Source of the DNA: Nymphaea colorata
Taxonomy: Eukaryota > Streptophyta > Magnoliopsida > Nymphaeales > Nymphaeaceae
NCBI RefSeq assembly: GCF_008831285.2
Contig: NC_045145.1
Location: 23,498,802 to 23,562,801, forward strand
Direction of reading: 5' to 3'
Length of the DNA: 64,000 bases
The notes below the pieces were generated by a model. The model did no database searches. It had not been told where the DNA came from and saw only the letters and a program-made list of their open reading frames with translations. The first letter of the stretch is position 1. The number at the start of each line of letters is the position of its first letter. Of the stretch, positions 1 to 11,440 are shown piece by piece. Position numbers and translations under genes: made by a program.

Positions 1-26
1 TCATTTCCTAAAGTGGGCATAGACCT

Positions 27-120
27 ACACAAGCAGTGGAGCATGTGCTTTAATTCAATTCAAAGCGAAGAACCATATTAGGGCTTGACATACCGTAAAT
101 CCTTTTGAAAAAGAAGGGTG
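27..120 (+). pseudogene. Plastid 16S rRNA fragment (nuclear plastid insertion)
   Basis: The stretch matches the universally conserved part of small-subunit rRNA that reads 'tggagcatgtg.tttaatt' followed by 'aaagcgaagaacc' and 'agggcttgacat'. The form 'gcaaagcgaagaacc' and the following 'aatcctcttgaaa'-like run fit plastid 16S better than mitochondrial rRNA. It is short and has drifted, so it cannot be a working rRNA. It is a nuclear copy of plastid DNA. Confidence 0.75.
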
Positions 121-426
121 TCTGCGTCCATTGCTCTGGAGATGTATGTTAGGTGGCCATGGATCAGTGATAAGATGTGGGCTCCAAATCAAAGTGGAAC
201 TTGATGAGCTGATCCACCTGTACTTCTTGCTTCTTGTATGTCTTCCTAATAAAAGGAACCTAAGAAAGTAGCACAAAGCCAAACACCTTTCATAGAGAAT
301 GTTGCCTACATGGAAGTACAAAAGCAGAGAATCACTGACATCCATAGTGGAAGAGGCATTGGGACTGGTGAGGGAATGTCATCAAGCACACCATAAATGG
401 GGTTCCCCCTTTCTCAAGGCCGTGGA

Positions 427-463
427 ACTCGGGAAAATAGCCCCGTAACTTCGAGAGAAGGGG
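427..463 (+). pseudogene. Plastid 23S rRNA scrap
   Basis: The run 'gggaaaatagccccgtaac' followed by 'ttcgagagaagggg' is the conserved plastid 23S motif normally read 'ctcgggaaaatagccccgtaacttcgggagaaggggt'-like. Only about 37 bases remain. It sits about 300 bases from the 16S scrap, although the two are more than 2 kb apart in a plastid rRNA operon, so the insertion was rearranged. Confidence 0.65.
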
Positions 464-529
464 TGAGCGTTGGGTTGGTTGAAACAGGGGCGTTATTCAT
501 GGCATTGCTGGATCCACACTACCAGCACA

Positions 530-557
530 CCCCCCCCCCCCCCCCCCCCCCCCCCCC
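530..557. repeat. Poly-C tract (28 C)
   Basis: There are twenty-eight consecutive C residues. The sister copy at 53211-53218/60013-60020 shows only 'ccaacaacctccc' at the equivalent place, so the tract grew in copy 1. It lies where the copia element is inserted in copy 2. Length may be affected by sequencing error. Confidence 0.9.
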
Positions 558-1315
558 ATTGAGAGGAAATCGAAATTAGATCGTTTCCTTCCTTATCAAA
601 GACAGGGCTGGCTGCTGCTCCGGACTAGCGGCAGAATCTCCTATGAATTACTCATCCAACAAAGACGAAACCGAATTTAGCACTGGAAACTATTCTACGA
701 GATGTTCGAATTCATTCTGTTCGGATATTGATCGGTCTTGGTTCGAATGGCTTACACGTTACTGGTTCTCGAAAGAGTCAATATATCCATTAACGAAACT
801 GCCCAATGTTCACCTTTTTGTTAAGAAGGGCAGGCTGGGCTGCTTGCCTAAAGACATCAAATTTTCTGCAGTTTGGAACAATCCATACTACCACCAGCCC
901 ATGTTTATGCTTTAAGGAATCAAGAAAGACAAAATCTTTCTCATGATGCATGAATCAATTGTTTCATTTCATTTGAAAAAACAATCTCTTTGCTTTGCTT
1001 TTCTTTTTCAGCCACATACCAGATATAATAGAATATCTCAGCCCAAATGATGGATCTAAAATTGAAATCTCTGACCTTTTCATACTTCTCATTTTATCAC
1101 GTAACCATCTGCAATCCTAAATCACGAAGATCATGATTCTTTCAAATATCTCATTTATGTCTGCAATCAGGCTTTGAGCAGTTGTTTTCTCCTAGCAAAC
1201 ATGGACCAACCATATCTATGGTGACAAGGTTTATTGTTAGGCCTACAATGTGGGTTTTATTTAACAGATACCCAAATCAGCTGAGCACCCCTTTCACAGG
1301 GCAGCAGCACAGCTG
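558..1315 (+). pseudogene. SCAI-like (DUF3550/UPF0682) pseudogene, copy 1
   Basis: Three exon-like pieces can be read. Exon A (about 558-915) encodes RFLPYQRQGW, then in a shifted frame LFYEMFEFILFGY, and later FSAVWNNPYY.QPMFML. Exon B (about 1011-1090) encodes HIPDIIEYLSPNDG. Exon C, starting after an AG at 1170, encodes FEQLFSPSKHGPTIS and MWVLFNRYPNQ. From memory these motifs resemble the plant SCAI-homologue/DUF3550 family. The frame changes inside exon A, a TGA replaces the Trp expected after LFGY, and the donor after PMFML reads TT instead of GT. It is therefore a pseudogene. The family name is a moderate-confidence recollection; the exon structure is supported by the parallel copy at 60 kb. 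Confidence 0.5.
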
Positions 1316-1735
1316 AGTGTTGTGCTACTACTCATCCTCACTTGGATTGCCATTGGTGCTACTAACAAACATAGGAGTGTAACCATGCATGATGAAACAG
1401 GGCAATTTACAAAAGCATCATATGATAAATATGAGATATTTAAGTAGCCAAGCATCGTCTCTATATACAGATATCACATTCTAAACCAAAGCATGGGGCA
1501 TATATACAACAAAGGACCCCAAGACCAAAATGAATGATGTCATTTGCTCTCCCAGAATAGCTGCTGCTCGCGGATTGGTACCTTGATCAGTAAGCATGAG
1601 CATTCACCTAGTGACAGCGTGGAAGATAATATGATTTAAACATCAGGACAATTTCTGAGTATGACCTAATTTTCAATGGCCTTTCATAATATAAATCAGG
1701 GCCTTGGTCAGTCATGGGAAGTTACTAACTAGAGA

Positions 1736-2008
1736 GGAACATACAGAGTGTACATGGCTAGATAAAAGGATGTACATGCTATGCATGATAAAATGACTAG
1801 TGTCACACCAATACAACGGAAAATGAGAGAAGAGTATATTTTTATTGATTGTCGACTTCACAATATATAGTCTCTTTGATTTTAGTGATATACATTGAAA
1901 CCTATAATCTTTACCTAAGATCAAGGATTAGCTCATCTTAGATAAGATTGCTTAACAAGAAGATTGATTTGCCTTATCTTGATAAGGCACTATAACGATT
2001 TTTTAACA
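1736..2008 (-). mobile_element. LTR-like remnant of a copia element
   Basis: On the minus strand the purine run AAGGGGAG (2009-2016) is followed directly by TGTTAAAAAATCG, the usual polypurine tract to 3' LTR junction of plant copia elements. The LTR-like sequence then runs to lower coordinates, ending roughly where the duplicated block begins. I cannot find its other terminus, so the 1736 edge is only the duplication breakpoint. Confidence 0.5.
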
Positions 2009-3480
2009 CTCCCCTTCAAGTTGATGCTCCTGGAGTACCAAGCGCCAACTTGCTTCTTAAATTATGGAATGTTTCTCGTCCCAAAAGGCTTGATAAGCAT
2101 GTCCCCAACTTGTTTAGTTGTGGGAACAAATTGAGTTTGGATGTCTCCATTATGAATCTTATTTCTCACCACATGGCAATCAATTTTGATGTGTTCCGTT
2201 CTCTCATGGAACACTAGATTGGCTGCAATATGAATTACAGCTTGATTGTTACAGAATAAGGTCATGAGCTCTTTGTGGATGATCCCGAGATCTTTGTGTA
2301 ATGCCTTTAACCAAATAAGCTCACATGTGGCCAGAACCATGGGCCTGTATTCGGCCTCTACAGATGATCTAGAGACTGTTGTTTGCTTCTTGGTTTTCCA
2401 AGTGATAGGACTATTTCCAATCATGGTGCAGTATCCGCTTGTAGATCTTCATGTCATTCGACATGAACCCCAATCTGAATCACAATATGCTTTGAGATGA
2501 ATTGGCCCCTCTAATGACAACATAACTCCATATCCAGCAGTTCCCTTTAGATATTTCAATAATCGGTTCATGGCTTCTTTATGCAGCATTCATGGTTGAC
2601 TCATAAATTGGGTCAAGATGTGAATTGTGTGAACAATGTTTGGCCTTTTTATGGTCAGATATATTAGTTTTTCAATCACCTTTCTAATGATTTGGATATT
2701 TGAAGATGTCTCCCTTTAAATTGTCAAGCTTTATGTGTTGTTCCGATCTTAGAAAATAATGAGTAATCTGCCTTGGATTGAATATAGCCCATGTCTTTAA
2801 GAAAGCTAGCAACTTTAGAAAACCAATTTTGAGATGACTGCTTAAGCCCATATATAGACTTATTTAGACGACATGTCATTCCTTCCTCCCCTTGTCAGCT
2901 ATAACCAGGACTGCATATAAGCTTCGTCCTCTAGATCACCATGTAGTAAGGCATTGGTGACATCAACTTGAAAATGGTGCCACTTTTGATAGTGGCAATA
3001 GTCAGAAGACATCGAATAGTAGAGACCTTGGCGACGGGAGCAAAAGTCTTATTGTAATCAACTCATTCTATTGTGTATACCCCTTTGCAACTAAGCGGGC
3101 TTTGTATCATTTGACAGAACCATTAGATTGGTATTTGATTTTGAATACTCTTTTCAGCCTATGGGAACATTGTCGGGAGGAGCAACGTGACAGTCCATGT
3201 ATGATTGGCTTCTAATGCATCAATTTTAGCCTTCACATCACGTCATCTAGGGTCCTGCATGGCTTGGGCAAAGGATGAAGTTTCACATTCTTCAAAGAGG
3301 GTAGACATGAAACACTTGTAGTTGGAATTGAAGTTTGTGATATCAAGACATTGTTCAATCGGATAGCAAGTACCTTTTGTGGGGCTTGCCCCCTCACTCT
3401 TCAACAAATGGCTGAAACTGGGCAAGACTGAGAAGCATTTGTAGTCCTGACGATGAGTTGGTATATGCTTAGGTCATGTA
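2009..3480 (-). pseudogene. Decayed copia pol (RT and RNase H) remnant
   Basis: The minus strand reads from low-complexity pre-RT sequence (about 3425-3240, ending in QAMQDPR) through a badly degraded reverse transcriptase to a better kept RNase H (2424-2062). The RNase H has the copia signatures PITWKTKKQTTVSRSS.EAEY, C.NQAVIHIAAN and HIKIDCHVVR. Frames are broken throughout the RT, and the RNase H end is mutated (VGDMLIKP for ADmlTK). It is related to, but clearly older than, the element at 41.5-47.2 kb. It cannot encode an active protein. Confidence 0.8.
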
Positions 3481-4185
3481 GATCTCGAAGCTGGACTGAA
3501 TCACCATGAGTAGGCTCGATTGATTGAGGAATGGGATCAGAGTTGTTCTCATCATCTAGATTAGATGGGTATTATTAAGAGGTTCGCTTGGGTTTGAAAG
3601 AAACTCATGCTTACATAAGTGCAGCTTCAACTTGTTCTGCTAATAAAACTGGCGCATGAAGCTTGTGCATGCAAACCGAGATATGCTTATTGGCACAAGT
3701 GGAGTTGATACTCATGTAGCTCGAACTAATGACCATCTGCTCATGTGAGATCATAATGCTAAGCTGAGTGCTCCTCCAGCTTGACTCTTTTACAATTAAA
3801 TAACCTAACCTTCTTGTATGAGCATTGCTGCCAATTCACTCTCATTTCTGGCCTACTTGATTTCCGCCTTCAGTTGGGCAACTGTATTATTTTATCTAAT
3901 GTTTTAATTTGACATTGTAAACATAATGGCAGCAGCTTAATTATTTCTTGTTTATGGTTAGCCTAATCATCCCTACACTAACAATTTGCCAAATTAGCTT
4001 TCATTTCCTTATTTGATTTCCACCTTCAGTTGGGTGATTGTATCATTTCATATGATGCTTCAGATTAACAATGTAAAATACAATGTCAGCATCTTATTTA
4101 TGTCAAGCCCCATCTTGACAAGCAAGTTGTGGAATCCACTCTCATTTCCAACTTCCTCTTCTATCTTGGTTGAGTCCTTACATGA
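3481..4185. other. No gene seen; degenerate tandem duplication
   Basis: No coding region is supported. About 3838-3950 and 4008-4112 are two diverged copies of the same stretch ('ttgatttcc.ccttcagttggg' followed by 'gtat.attt.at'). An open frame at 4013 simply runs through the second copy. Confidence 0.5.
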
Positions 4186-4800
4186 TGACGGAATTCTCCG
4201 AATTGCACCACTGGATCACTTACAAAAGATGATGATGAAGAGGATCTTGAAGAAAATGAAGCCCCAGATCTCTCTATTCAATGGCTATGATGCAAAGACC
4301 CATCCCCTCCAAGGTGCACCACCAGATTCTTTATATTTCTGCCACATTAATCTTGCTGGCAGTCGTAGGAAAACCCTAACCTAGACTTCATGTATTTCAG
4401 AATTCGATTGAGGAGCCTTAAGCAGTCGGCGCATAGACGACCACCTGGGTCTCTCCTATCATTTGTCGAGTGCTCAATTTGATGGTGTGACGGATCCTTC
4501 CTCTGGAAGTTATTTTCTCCATCGCAAATCCCAAAAAATGGCACTAGAACAGCTTCCCTTGTAAGAAAACCATCACACAATCAAACTGAGAACACGACAA
4601 ATGATCGAAGAGACCAAGATAGAGGTATACCTGGTGGAGATGCCAACCGCTTGAAGTCTCCTCAGTCGAATTCTGAAGAGCAGGAAGTCCAAGGTTAGGT
4701 TTGCCCAAGGACACAGAGATCTAGGGCTTCATCTTCATGATCCTCTTCATCATCATTTCAAAAATGGAGGAGGATGTGTGTATGGAGAATTCCATGATCA
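4186..4800. repeat. Imperfect inverted repeat (hairpin)
   Basis: The left arm (about 4186-4530) and the reverse complement of the right arm (about 4545-4800) share 'ggaattctcc', 'gatgatgatgaagaggatc', 'gatgaagccc.agatctct', 'cagaattcga.tgaggag' and 'atcatttgtcg' in the same order. The left arm has about 100 extra bases. The two arms look like copies of one spliced or rearranged gene piece in opposite orientation. A transcript through it would fold into a long double-stranded stem. Confidence 0.6.
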
Positions 4801-4898
4801 CCTACAGAGTCAACCTAGAGAAAGAGATATAAGAGTTTATGAAAGCATAAAAGCTCATAATATTGGCATAATAATGTAAATTATGATAATAGAAAGAA

Positions 4899-5880
4899 AC
4901 AATGGGTAGGGGTGAACACGAGCCGAGTCGAGCCCGAGTTCAGCCAGCTCGAGCTCGGCTCGACGAATGAAAATGATAGTAACTCGAGCTCGACTCGACA
5001 GTTTCTTGTTCAGCTCGAGCTCGAGTCTAAGGCTCGATAAACTCTTTTACAACAACAGGGGCGATAGGAGAAGGTCGATCTGCAGAGGAAGAGGGAAGAA
5101 TCTAACTTTAGAAAAATAAATACAAAAAAAAAATTCCAGAGGACTCTATGAACAGAAACTCTTACTCCCTGAAATGGGAAAAGCTTAGACTCTGAAACCC
5201 TCACCCACTAGAGCAATGTGGTTTCATGAAACCCTCACTCGCTCAACCCTTGTCAAGCGTGGGCTTTTAAGGGTTTCAGAAAGAGAAACCCTTTGAGCAA
5301 GGGGTTCAAGAAACCCTCGCTTGCTTGAGCGATAGGGTTTCAGAAACCCTCGCTCAAGCAAGCGACGGTAGTGTTGAGAAACCCTCACTCACTCAACCCT
5401 CATTGAGTGAGGCTTCTAAAACCCTCACTTCAATGAGGATTTTCTGAAGCCTTGGAAGTTTAAGATCGAGAGAGAGATTGAGAGATGGAGAAATTATAGC
5501 ACCTTGGGCATTAGCTGATCTGCAGTAGAGGAGAAGCGATTGCAGCCTCACCGATCGCCCGTCATCGGTGAGACGGTGCCGGCCTCCCATTTGGATGAAA
5601 ACAAAGTGAGGATAGAAAACACATGTCGAGAAATGAAACTCAAAACAGAAGAAACAAAATAAGTAGTAATCACATTTTGCTATTCGATTTTACTCGAGCC
5701 GAATCAAGCTTAAAAGTTCGAGTTCAGTAAACTCGAACTTGGCTCGACTAAATAGACGAGTCGAAATACGAGCTTGAGCTCGGCTCGTGTACTAAAACAG
5801 CTGATTGAACTCGATTTCGAGCCAAGTTTTAATGAGCCGAGCTTGAGTTGCTCGGCTCGTTGTTCACCCTTAACAATGGG
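4899..5880. mobile_element. hAT-type nonautonomous element 1
   Basis: The 966-bp element (4907-5872) has terminal inverted repeats TAGGGGTGAACA and TGTTCACCCTTA. It is flanked by an exact 8-bp target duplication ACAATGGG (4899-4906, 5873-5880). An 8-bp duplication with TAGGG-type ends is diagnostic of the hAT superfamily. The subterminal zones are packed with GAGCTCG/GCTCGAG and CGAGCCGAG words. The middle (about 5200-5450) is an array of 'gaaaccctc.ct' units. No transposase is encoded, so movement would depend on an element elsewhere. Confidence 0.85.
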
Positions 5881-6783
5881 GTGGTCTGGTCATGATGGCT
5901 TGGAGAACTATATCACTACTAACTGAATAACCCTTTTTTTTATCAATATACATCCATACATACTTTGCATTGTTAGTCTTTTCTATCTAATTAGAAAAAA
6001 ATAAAAACCATTGTGAATTAATGGAATAGTAAAAACATAAAATTTTCAAGACCTATATACCAGCTTTTGTTACTTTGGGGTTGAACCACCTGTCAAAAAT
6101 CTCAAAATTAAAGAGGAACAATGCATATACATAAGAGGAAGTCATTAACCACCACGATGGTCTTCATAAGGGGCACTTCAGGATGCCTTTTGCCTTCACC
6201 CAACAAACTATAACTAAACGAGATAATATATAGCAGCACAAACAAGGAGAAGCATACATTGAGTTGAGTTGAAGAATATCACTTTAGATGGTCATCAATG
6301 TGAACCAATGGGCGATTTATAGTACTTAGTATATGATACTTTTAGGAAAAAATCATTTGGTAGGTGACCAAATAAGAAATTAGGGGAAATATGAAAATAA
6401 ATCTCTTTTTTCTTTTTTAATCAATTGAGAAAAATTGTAGTCTTTAGTAAACTCTAGGTTGTGCAATCTTCACTTGTCATAATATTTGGCACCATTCCTT
6501 CTTTAGTTTGTCTTACAAATCTTTCATGATTAATGTCAACTATTCTCAAATTTGAATATGTAAGAAGACAAAGGCAAGAAAGATTATTTTTTCCCCTTCT
6601 TTACACAGCAAAAAATGATTGGTAGCATTTCAACATACCAAGAAAATGTAGTTGGTGGGAATGCTTGAAAAGAAAAAGTGAGATTATAAACTGCAATTGC
6701 CTTGGCTACCTACCCAAGTTACTGGGAATGTTGGCGCCCCAGTGCCACCAAGTAGAAATATGTCTTGGCAGTTCATCTTTACA
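5881..6783. repeat. Ancient repeat shared with 27.1-28.0 kb
   Basis: About 5915-6725 matches about 27105-28045 in the same orientation, for example 'tatatcactacta', 'gacctata', 'cagcttttgttac', 'caatgggcg' and 'aaatatgaaaataaatct'. The 27-kb copy has an extra 153-bp tandem duplication. No gene is seen; identity is visibly lower than in the other duplications, so the event is old. Confidence 0.65.
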
Positions 6784-7217
6784 TGGTGATTTTCACTAAT
6801 AAATAATGAAAATAAGCAAAAAATTGACATGTTTGTACTAAAAACAAAAGCAATATTGCTACGGTCACCACTGTTGCCTCACTTTTAAGCATAATGAATT
6901 TACCTGCAAGAAGTTTCCAGACTAACATGACATTCCTTCACTTCACAAACAGATGAGTGGATGCTCCATATTGCTTCCACATACTACACACGTACTAACT
7001 AGTTGAATCCCAAAGTGTGTTGAAGCTTCTTGAAAATTGATAACCACTCATCCAGAGCAAGGAAGAGAGCCCATTTGACTCTGGAATGGCCTCATTTCTT
7101 CACCTCTTTGTACCAGGACCATGTGGCAATGATCATTTGATCAGTTCTGCTTTCTTCCTAACACTCGTATCTGTTTCCATTAAAAGAAATATGTGTGTGA
7201 GGCTGATTCTATGTAAG

Positions 7218-8490
7218 AGTACTGCTAGGGCTGAACAACCAGCCGAGTAACTCGAACTCGGCTCGTTAAAGCTTGGCTCGAATTTGAATTCGAGTCAGCT
7301 TTTATACTCAACGAGCCGAGCTATCCGTTCAACTCGTTTATTTTATCGAGCCGAGTACGAGTTCGGTTAAGAAGCTCGCTTAACCCAACTCGGCTCGCTT
7401 AACCCAAGAATATTTATTTTTTCTTCATTCGCGCATCTTCATTTCTCATCTCTTTTCTCTCTCTTCACTCTCTTCCTCCTTCTGGCGATCGGTGGAATCC
7501 TCAAACCCTCGTTCCTTCTCTTCTCTCCTTCTCTCTCTCTCCCTCTCTATCTCTCTCTCCCCCTCTCTCCCTAAATCAGAGAACTGAGACCCTCTCCCTC
7601 AAACGAGAGAGGGTCTCAAGAACCCAATGATTTCTAACTTTGTTTTGCAGAAGAGAAGAAAAAGAAGAAGAAGAAGAAGAAGAAGAAAGAAGCGTTTTTT
7701 TGGAGAAGAAGGCGCCCAAAAATCACTTGGTTATGGCTCTGTGAAGAAGACCAAGCGAGAAATAAGGTTCTCCCTCAAACCCTCGCAGCCTCCCTCCTTC
7801 TCTCTCTCTCCCTCTCCTCAAACCCTCGCAGCCTCGCCCCTTCTCTTCTCTCCTTCTCTCTCTCTCTCTTCTCCCTCAAACCCTCACTCGCAGCCTCGCT
7901 GCTTCTCTTCTCTCCTTCTCTCTCTCCCTCTCCTCAAACCCTCGCAGCCTCACCCCTTCTCTTCTCTCCTTCTCTCTCTCTCTTCTCCCTCAAACCCTCG
8001 CTCTGTTTCTTGTCCTTCAAACCCTCGCAGCCTCGCTCCTTCTCTCTCTCTCTCTTCTCCCTCAAACCCTCGCTCTGTCTCTTGTCCCTCAAACCCTCGC
8101 AGCCTCGCTCCTTCTCTCTCTCTCTCTCTTCTCCCTCAAACACTCGCAGCTTGGTGGGGGGAACAGGTAACGTAGCTTTCACATACCACAGTGCTACCCT
8201 CCGTCTGTCTCTCCTCGAGGCGCTGCTCCCCTCACCACCACGCGCCTTCAAGCTCGACCTCCAAACCGGCGAAGGACTCGACCTCATTGCCGAGGCTCTA
8301 GGACAATGCCTAACTAAACGAGTTAAACGAGTCGAGCTCGAGCTCGACTATATATAGTCGAGTCGAGCTCGAGCTCGTGTTGGGGAACTCGACTCGAGTT
8401 GGAGCTCGAGCTCGAGCTCTTTGAGCCGAGTCGAGTTCGAGCTGGCCAAGCTCGGGCTTGACTCGGCTCGTGTGCAGCCCTAAGTACTGC
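7218..8490. mobile_element. hAT-type nonautonomous element 2
   Basis: The 1257-bp element (7226-8482) begins TAGGGCTGAACA and ends TGTGCAGCCCTA. It is flanked by the exact 8-bp target duplication AGTACTGC (7218-7225, 8483-8490). The paralogous site at about 18764-18772 reads 'gggtactgctgcg' with no insertion, a natural empty site. Its ends share the GAGCCGAG/GCTCGAG subterminal composition with the element at 4.9 kb, so the two are one family. The inside is a CT-rich minisatellite (7770-8150). No transposase is seen. Confidence 0.9.
7770..8150. repeat. CT-rich minisatellite inside hAT element
   Basis: Units built from 'ccctcaaaccctcgcagcct' plus 'ccttctctctctc' recur about six times at a spacing of roughly 60-70 bases. 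The long plus-strand frame 7627-8175 and the minus-strand frame 7934-8287 are by-products of this low-complexity array, not genes. Confidence 0.8.
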
Positions 8491-9519
8491 TGCGTGGAGG
8501 ACATTGGGAGGGTCTTATTTTTGCAAATCTGCTCTAGAAATTTAAAAATTAAGAATAAATGGTGGCCATATAATGTGGCAAACCTTACTTCCTAGGCTTA
8601 TTTCCTCTTTTTCCTCCTTATTGAGCCTGATACGGCAGGGCGGCAGGCTTTGGTATGACACTATCAAGAGAGGCAAAGCTAGCTATTGGAGGTTCATCTC
8701 TCTCTCTCTCTCTCTCTATCTCTCTCACCAGTTTGATGAAATTATCAAATGAAAAGCTATTTGAGGTGTTGTGCTCTAAGGTCCATGGCCTAAATGCTTA
8801 TGTTTCCTCAAAGTTTGTGTTGCTTTACCTTGCTAATTTTTTTCTGGTTGCTGCTATTTTTTACTTGTTACAGTGTAGACATGTGCTATTCTGTTTTAAG
8901 AAGATGCTCGTATAAGGGACACTTCTAAAGCCGAAAGCATATGGGAAAGTAGATATTTCTTTTAGGGAAAGTATAAAAAAAAATCATAACAGGGAATGTC
9001 ATGATTTTCATGAGATAACGTTGATGGCTTATTAAATATTTTTGTAAAGTTGTTGCTTGTTGATAAGTGTACGTGTACATATTACCTTAATATCTGCTAT
9101 GTCAATTATGTCATGTATTTTAATGTATTAGGGAAAATTGTAAGTTGTAACAACTATTGTGTTATGTTTTTTCAGAATAATTCATTTAATATGCTGTGTT
9201 ACTAAAGATTGAACTATGCGTTACCATATGCTTGTTGGGGAACCTGGGCTAGTTTTCTGCAATGGGAATCAGCTGTTTGCAAAATAATCTATAAGATTGA
9301 GCTGTACGTTACGGAATGATGCTCAGTAATGTTGTTGGTACTGCACGTGGTAACTATGTGTTTTCAATGTTACTAAGTGGTAAATTTCTTGTAGTGTATG
9401 CTTGATCTTGTTTTTTCAATCACACACAAATAGTTAATGTCTCATTCGTTGCTGCACCATCTGAATACTTAACACATTAATTCCTGTTGCACAACTATCA
9501 CTTATCATTTCCTTATTGA

Positions 9520-9746
9520 GAAAATATTTGATGAAATGCCTACTAAACAATTGTCTTCTAGATAATGCTGGTAGTTGGACACCACAAGCACGGAAACTTA
9601 CTTGAACTGCATCAACTGTTTGATGAAATTTTGGAGCTATTGTCCCATGGAATATAATGCTTGCAGGATGTGTTCAATGCAGATGTCCTAAGGGGACTCT
9701 GCCTCTCTTCCATGAAATGCAATTGGCTTCTATGATGAAGTGACAA
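9520..9746 (+). pseudogene. PPR-protein pseudogene fragment, copy 1
   Basis: Across three reading frames the stretch spells a typical pentatricopeptide repeat run: KIFDEMPTK, then NA, then HKHGNLLELHQLFDEI, then MLAGCVQCRCPKGTLPLFHEMQL. These are the FDEMP, HGNL..AH.LFDE and MLAGYVQ...AL.LFHEM signatures of plant organellar RNA-binding PPR proteins. Stops and frameshifts separate the pieces, so it is dead. The same fragment, with the same kind of breaks, recurs at 19829-20055, so it decayed before or alongside the duplication. Confidence 0.65.
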
Positions 9747-10113
9747 TCATCAGATCCATAGTTGCTAATTGCTAAAGAAATAGTCGTTGTATTTACGAGT
9801 CTTGTAATCATGCTTACTAAGTATACATTGACCAAACATGGAAAACATATGCCTTTCTCCTCAATCGGAAATTTTCACAGTTACTAACAGTATAAGGAAC
9901 TAAAAGATAAAAAATATACTAAAATGGGGTGTTAGAGCTCCAACATTTTTTCCGAGGTTCCTTTTGAATATTGTTTCTTTTAGTGATTATAAGTTGCTCA
10001 AACTATATGAACTTCAGTCTGAAGTTGAGTACCATTTTCTTATAACTGATTACTAGTGGCTACTATCTGAACCATTTATATTCATAATTTGTTGCTCATC
10101 CTGTAATCAACTA

Positions 10114-11388
10114 AGCTTGTCACTGCTATTGCTTTGTAGTTATTGTTACATAACTTCCATGTGTATTTTGTAAGATAGGACATGCATTTGTTCTTGGTTG
10201 GACAATGGAAAAATAGATGGGTCAAATGCTTGCAGATCAAACTTGATGTGAAAGCAGAAGTGTAGATCTTGCTCGCTTGGAGTATAGTTTAAATGCCCTA
10301 TTTAGGCTATGTCATGGATGTTCTAACCATGTTTATAGGCAAAGAAAGGGTAAAAAATAACTTACACAGCTTGCCTAAGTAGAGTAACACTAAACCAGAG
10401 TCAAGTTCCTGGGGCTTCAAGTTGCATCCAGCTAGCCCATTTTTGTCTTGTTCTGTCTTGAAGGCCTTGATTGTTCAATGCCTTTACTTTGTTGTATATT
10501 TCTTTGATTATAGGTTTTTCTACACATCATGTGGAGAGAAGGGTACATGGGCCAATGGTGTGTATTGGGTGAAAGCATGAACCAAGTTTGGGTGATTCAT
10601 GTTGACATGTGTATATGATGCAGCATTATTTGTGTGGTTTCATTATAAATTGTCAATGATATTTGAACTAACATATTCCAGTGAAATACAAGTTTTTTTT
10701 TCTACCCTTTTGTCTTAATGTCTAGCCTAGCATTTATGCGTTTTTGCTTTATTAGCATATGCTTCTTGCTGAAATGTAAGGACCATGGTGAAAATACAAT
10801 GGACGAGCACTATTTTGTAATTGTTGGTTGGCTAGTTGATTACGTGGTGATCGTCAACATTTTCAAGTCATGAATTTTTTTCAAAAAAGAAAGTTCCTAA
10901 CTTGGACATATGACTATTATTACTATATACATTTAGTAGTTGACGAAGACTTGTATCCGAACACTTAAAAAAAAGACTTGTATTTGACTAATTGCAAATT
11001 TATGCTTCAGGAAGTTTTTGTTAGAATGATGTTTTCTGATGATACGTGGATCTTAGATCGTATATTTGTAGAAAGAGAGAAGAGATAGAGAAAATATTTT
11101 TTTTGATCATAGGTTTCTTATATTTTTATCATCTAGGTTGTTTCTATTTGTAGAAAGAGAAAGAGAGTGGGAGCAACAGAGAAAGAGAGAGAGAGACAAA
11201 AAAAGTGAGTATACTTTTATTGTTACATGCTTTTATTTATTAGGTACTTTCTTTTATTTTATGTGAATTTTAAATCATTTATATGCCTAGAGAGAAAAGA
11301 GAGACAGTATGTGATGAAAGAGAACATTTTGTTAACTTTTTTTCATAGTATGTGGATTTGTTGGTTGTTCACATGTATATAGAGAATG

Positions 11389-11440
<52 letters not shown>

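Larger units (their letters stand above)
1..1735. repeat. Segmental duplication, copy 1
   Basis: This block is closely similar, base by base, to 53041-53218 joined to 60013-61185. It carries the same 16S-like and 23S-like plastid scraps, the same SCAI-like pseudogene exons, and the same 3' tail up to 'agttactaactagagag'. The similarity runs off the left window edge, so the block is larger than seen. Copy 1 lacks the copia element found in copy 2, so it serves as a near-empty-site reference for that insertion. Copy 1 also keeps about 300 bases (121-425) between the 16S and 23S scraps that copy 2 lacks. The right end at 1735 meets a copia LTR remnant. Confidence 0.8.
6784..10113. repeat. Direct duplication, copy 1 (with hAT insertion)
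   Basis: This stretch matches 18250-20412 in the same orientation. The only large differences are the 1257-bp hAT-type element at 7226-8482, absent from copy 2, and about 85 bases present only in copy 2 (near 18606-18690). The copies flank the sigma-factor pseudogene and could recombine with each other. Confidence 0.85.

Noticed and set aside
27-463. Possible functional rRNA or mitochondrial rRNA gene
   Set aside because: Only short conserved blocks remain, in the wrong spacing, and the word 'gcaaagcgaagaacc' points to a plastid source.
7627-8287. Long overlapping frames (182, 117 and 115 codons) in the CT-rich repeat
   Set aside because: They are products of the tandem repeat inside a hAT-type element; the proteins are Ser/Leu/Pro or Arg/Glu repeats.
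8655-8915. 86-codon frame conserved at 18921-19196
   Set aside because: Conservation is explained by DNA duplication; it contains a CT repeat and has no recognisable family.
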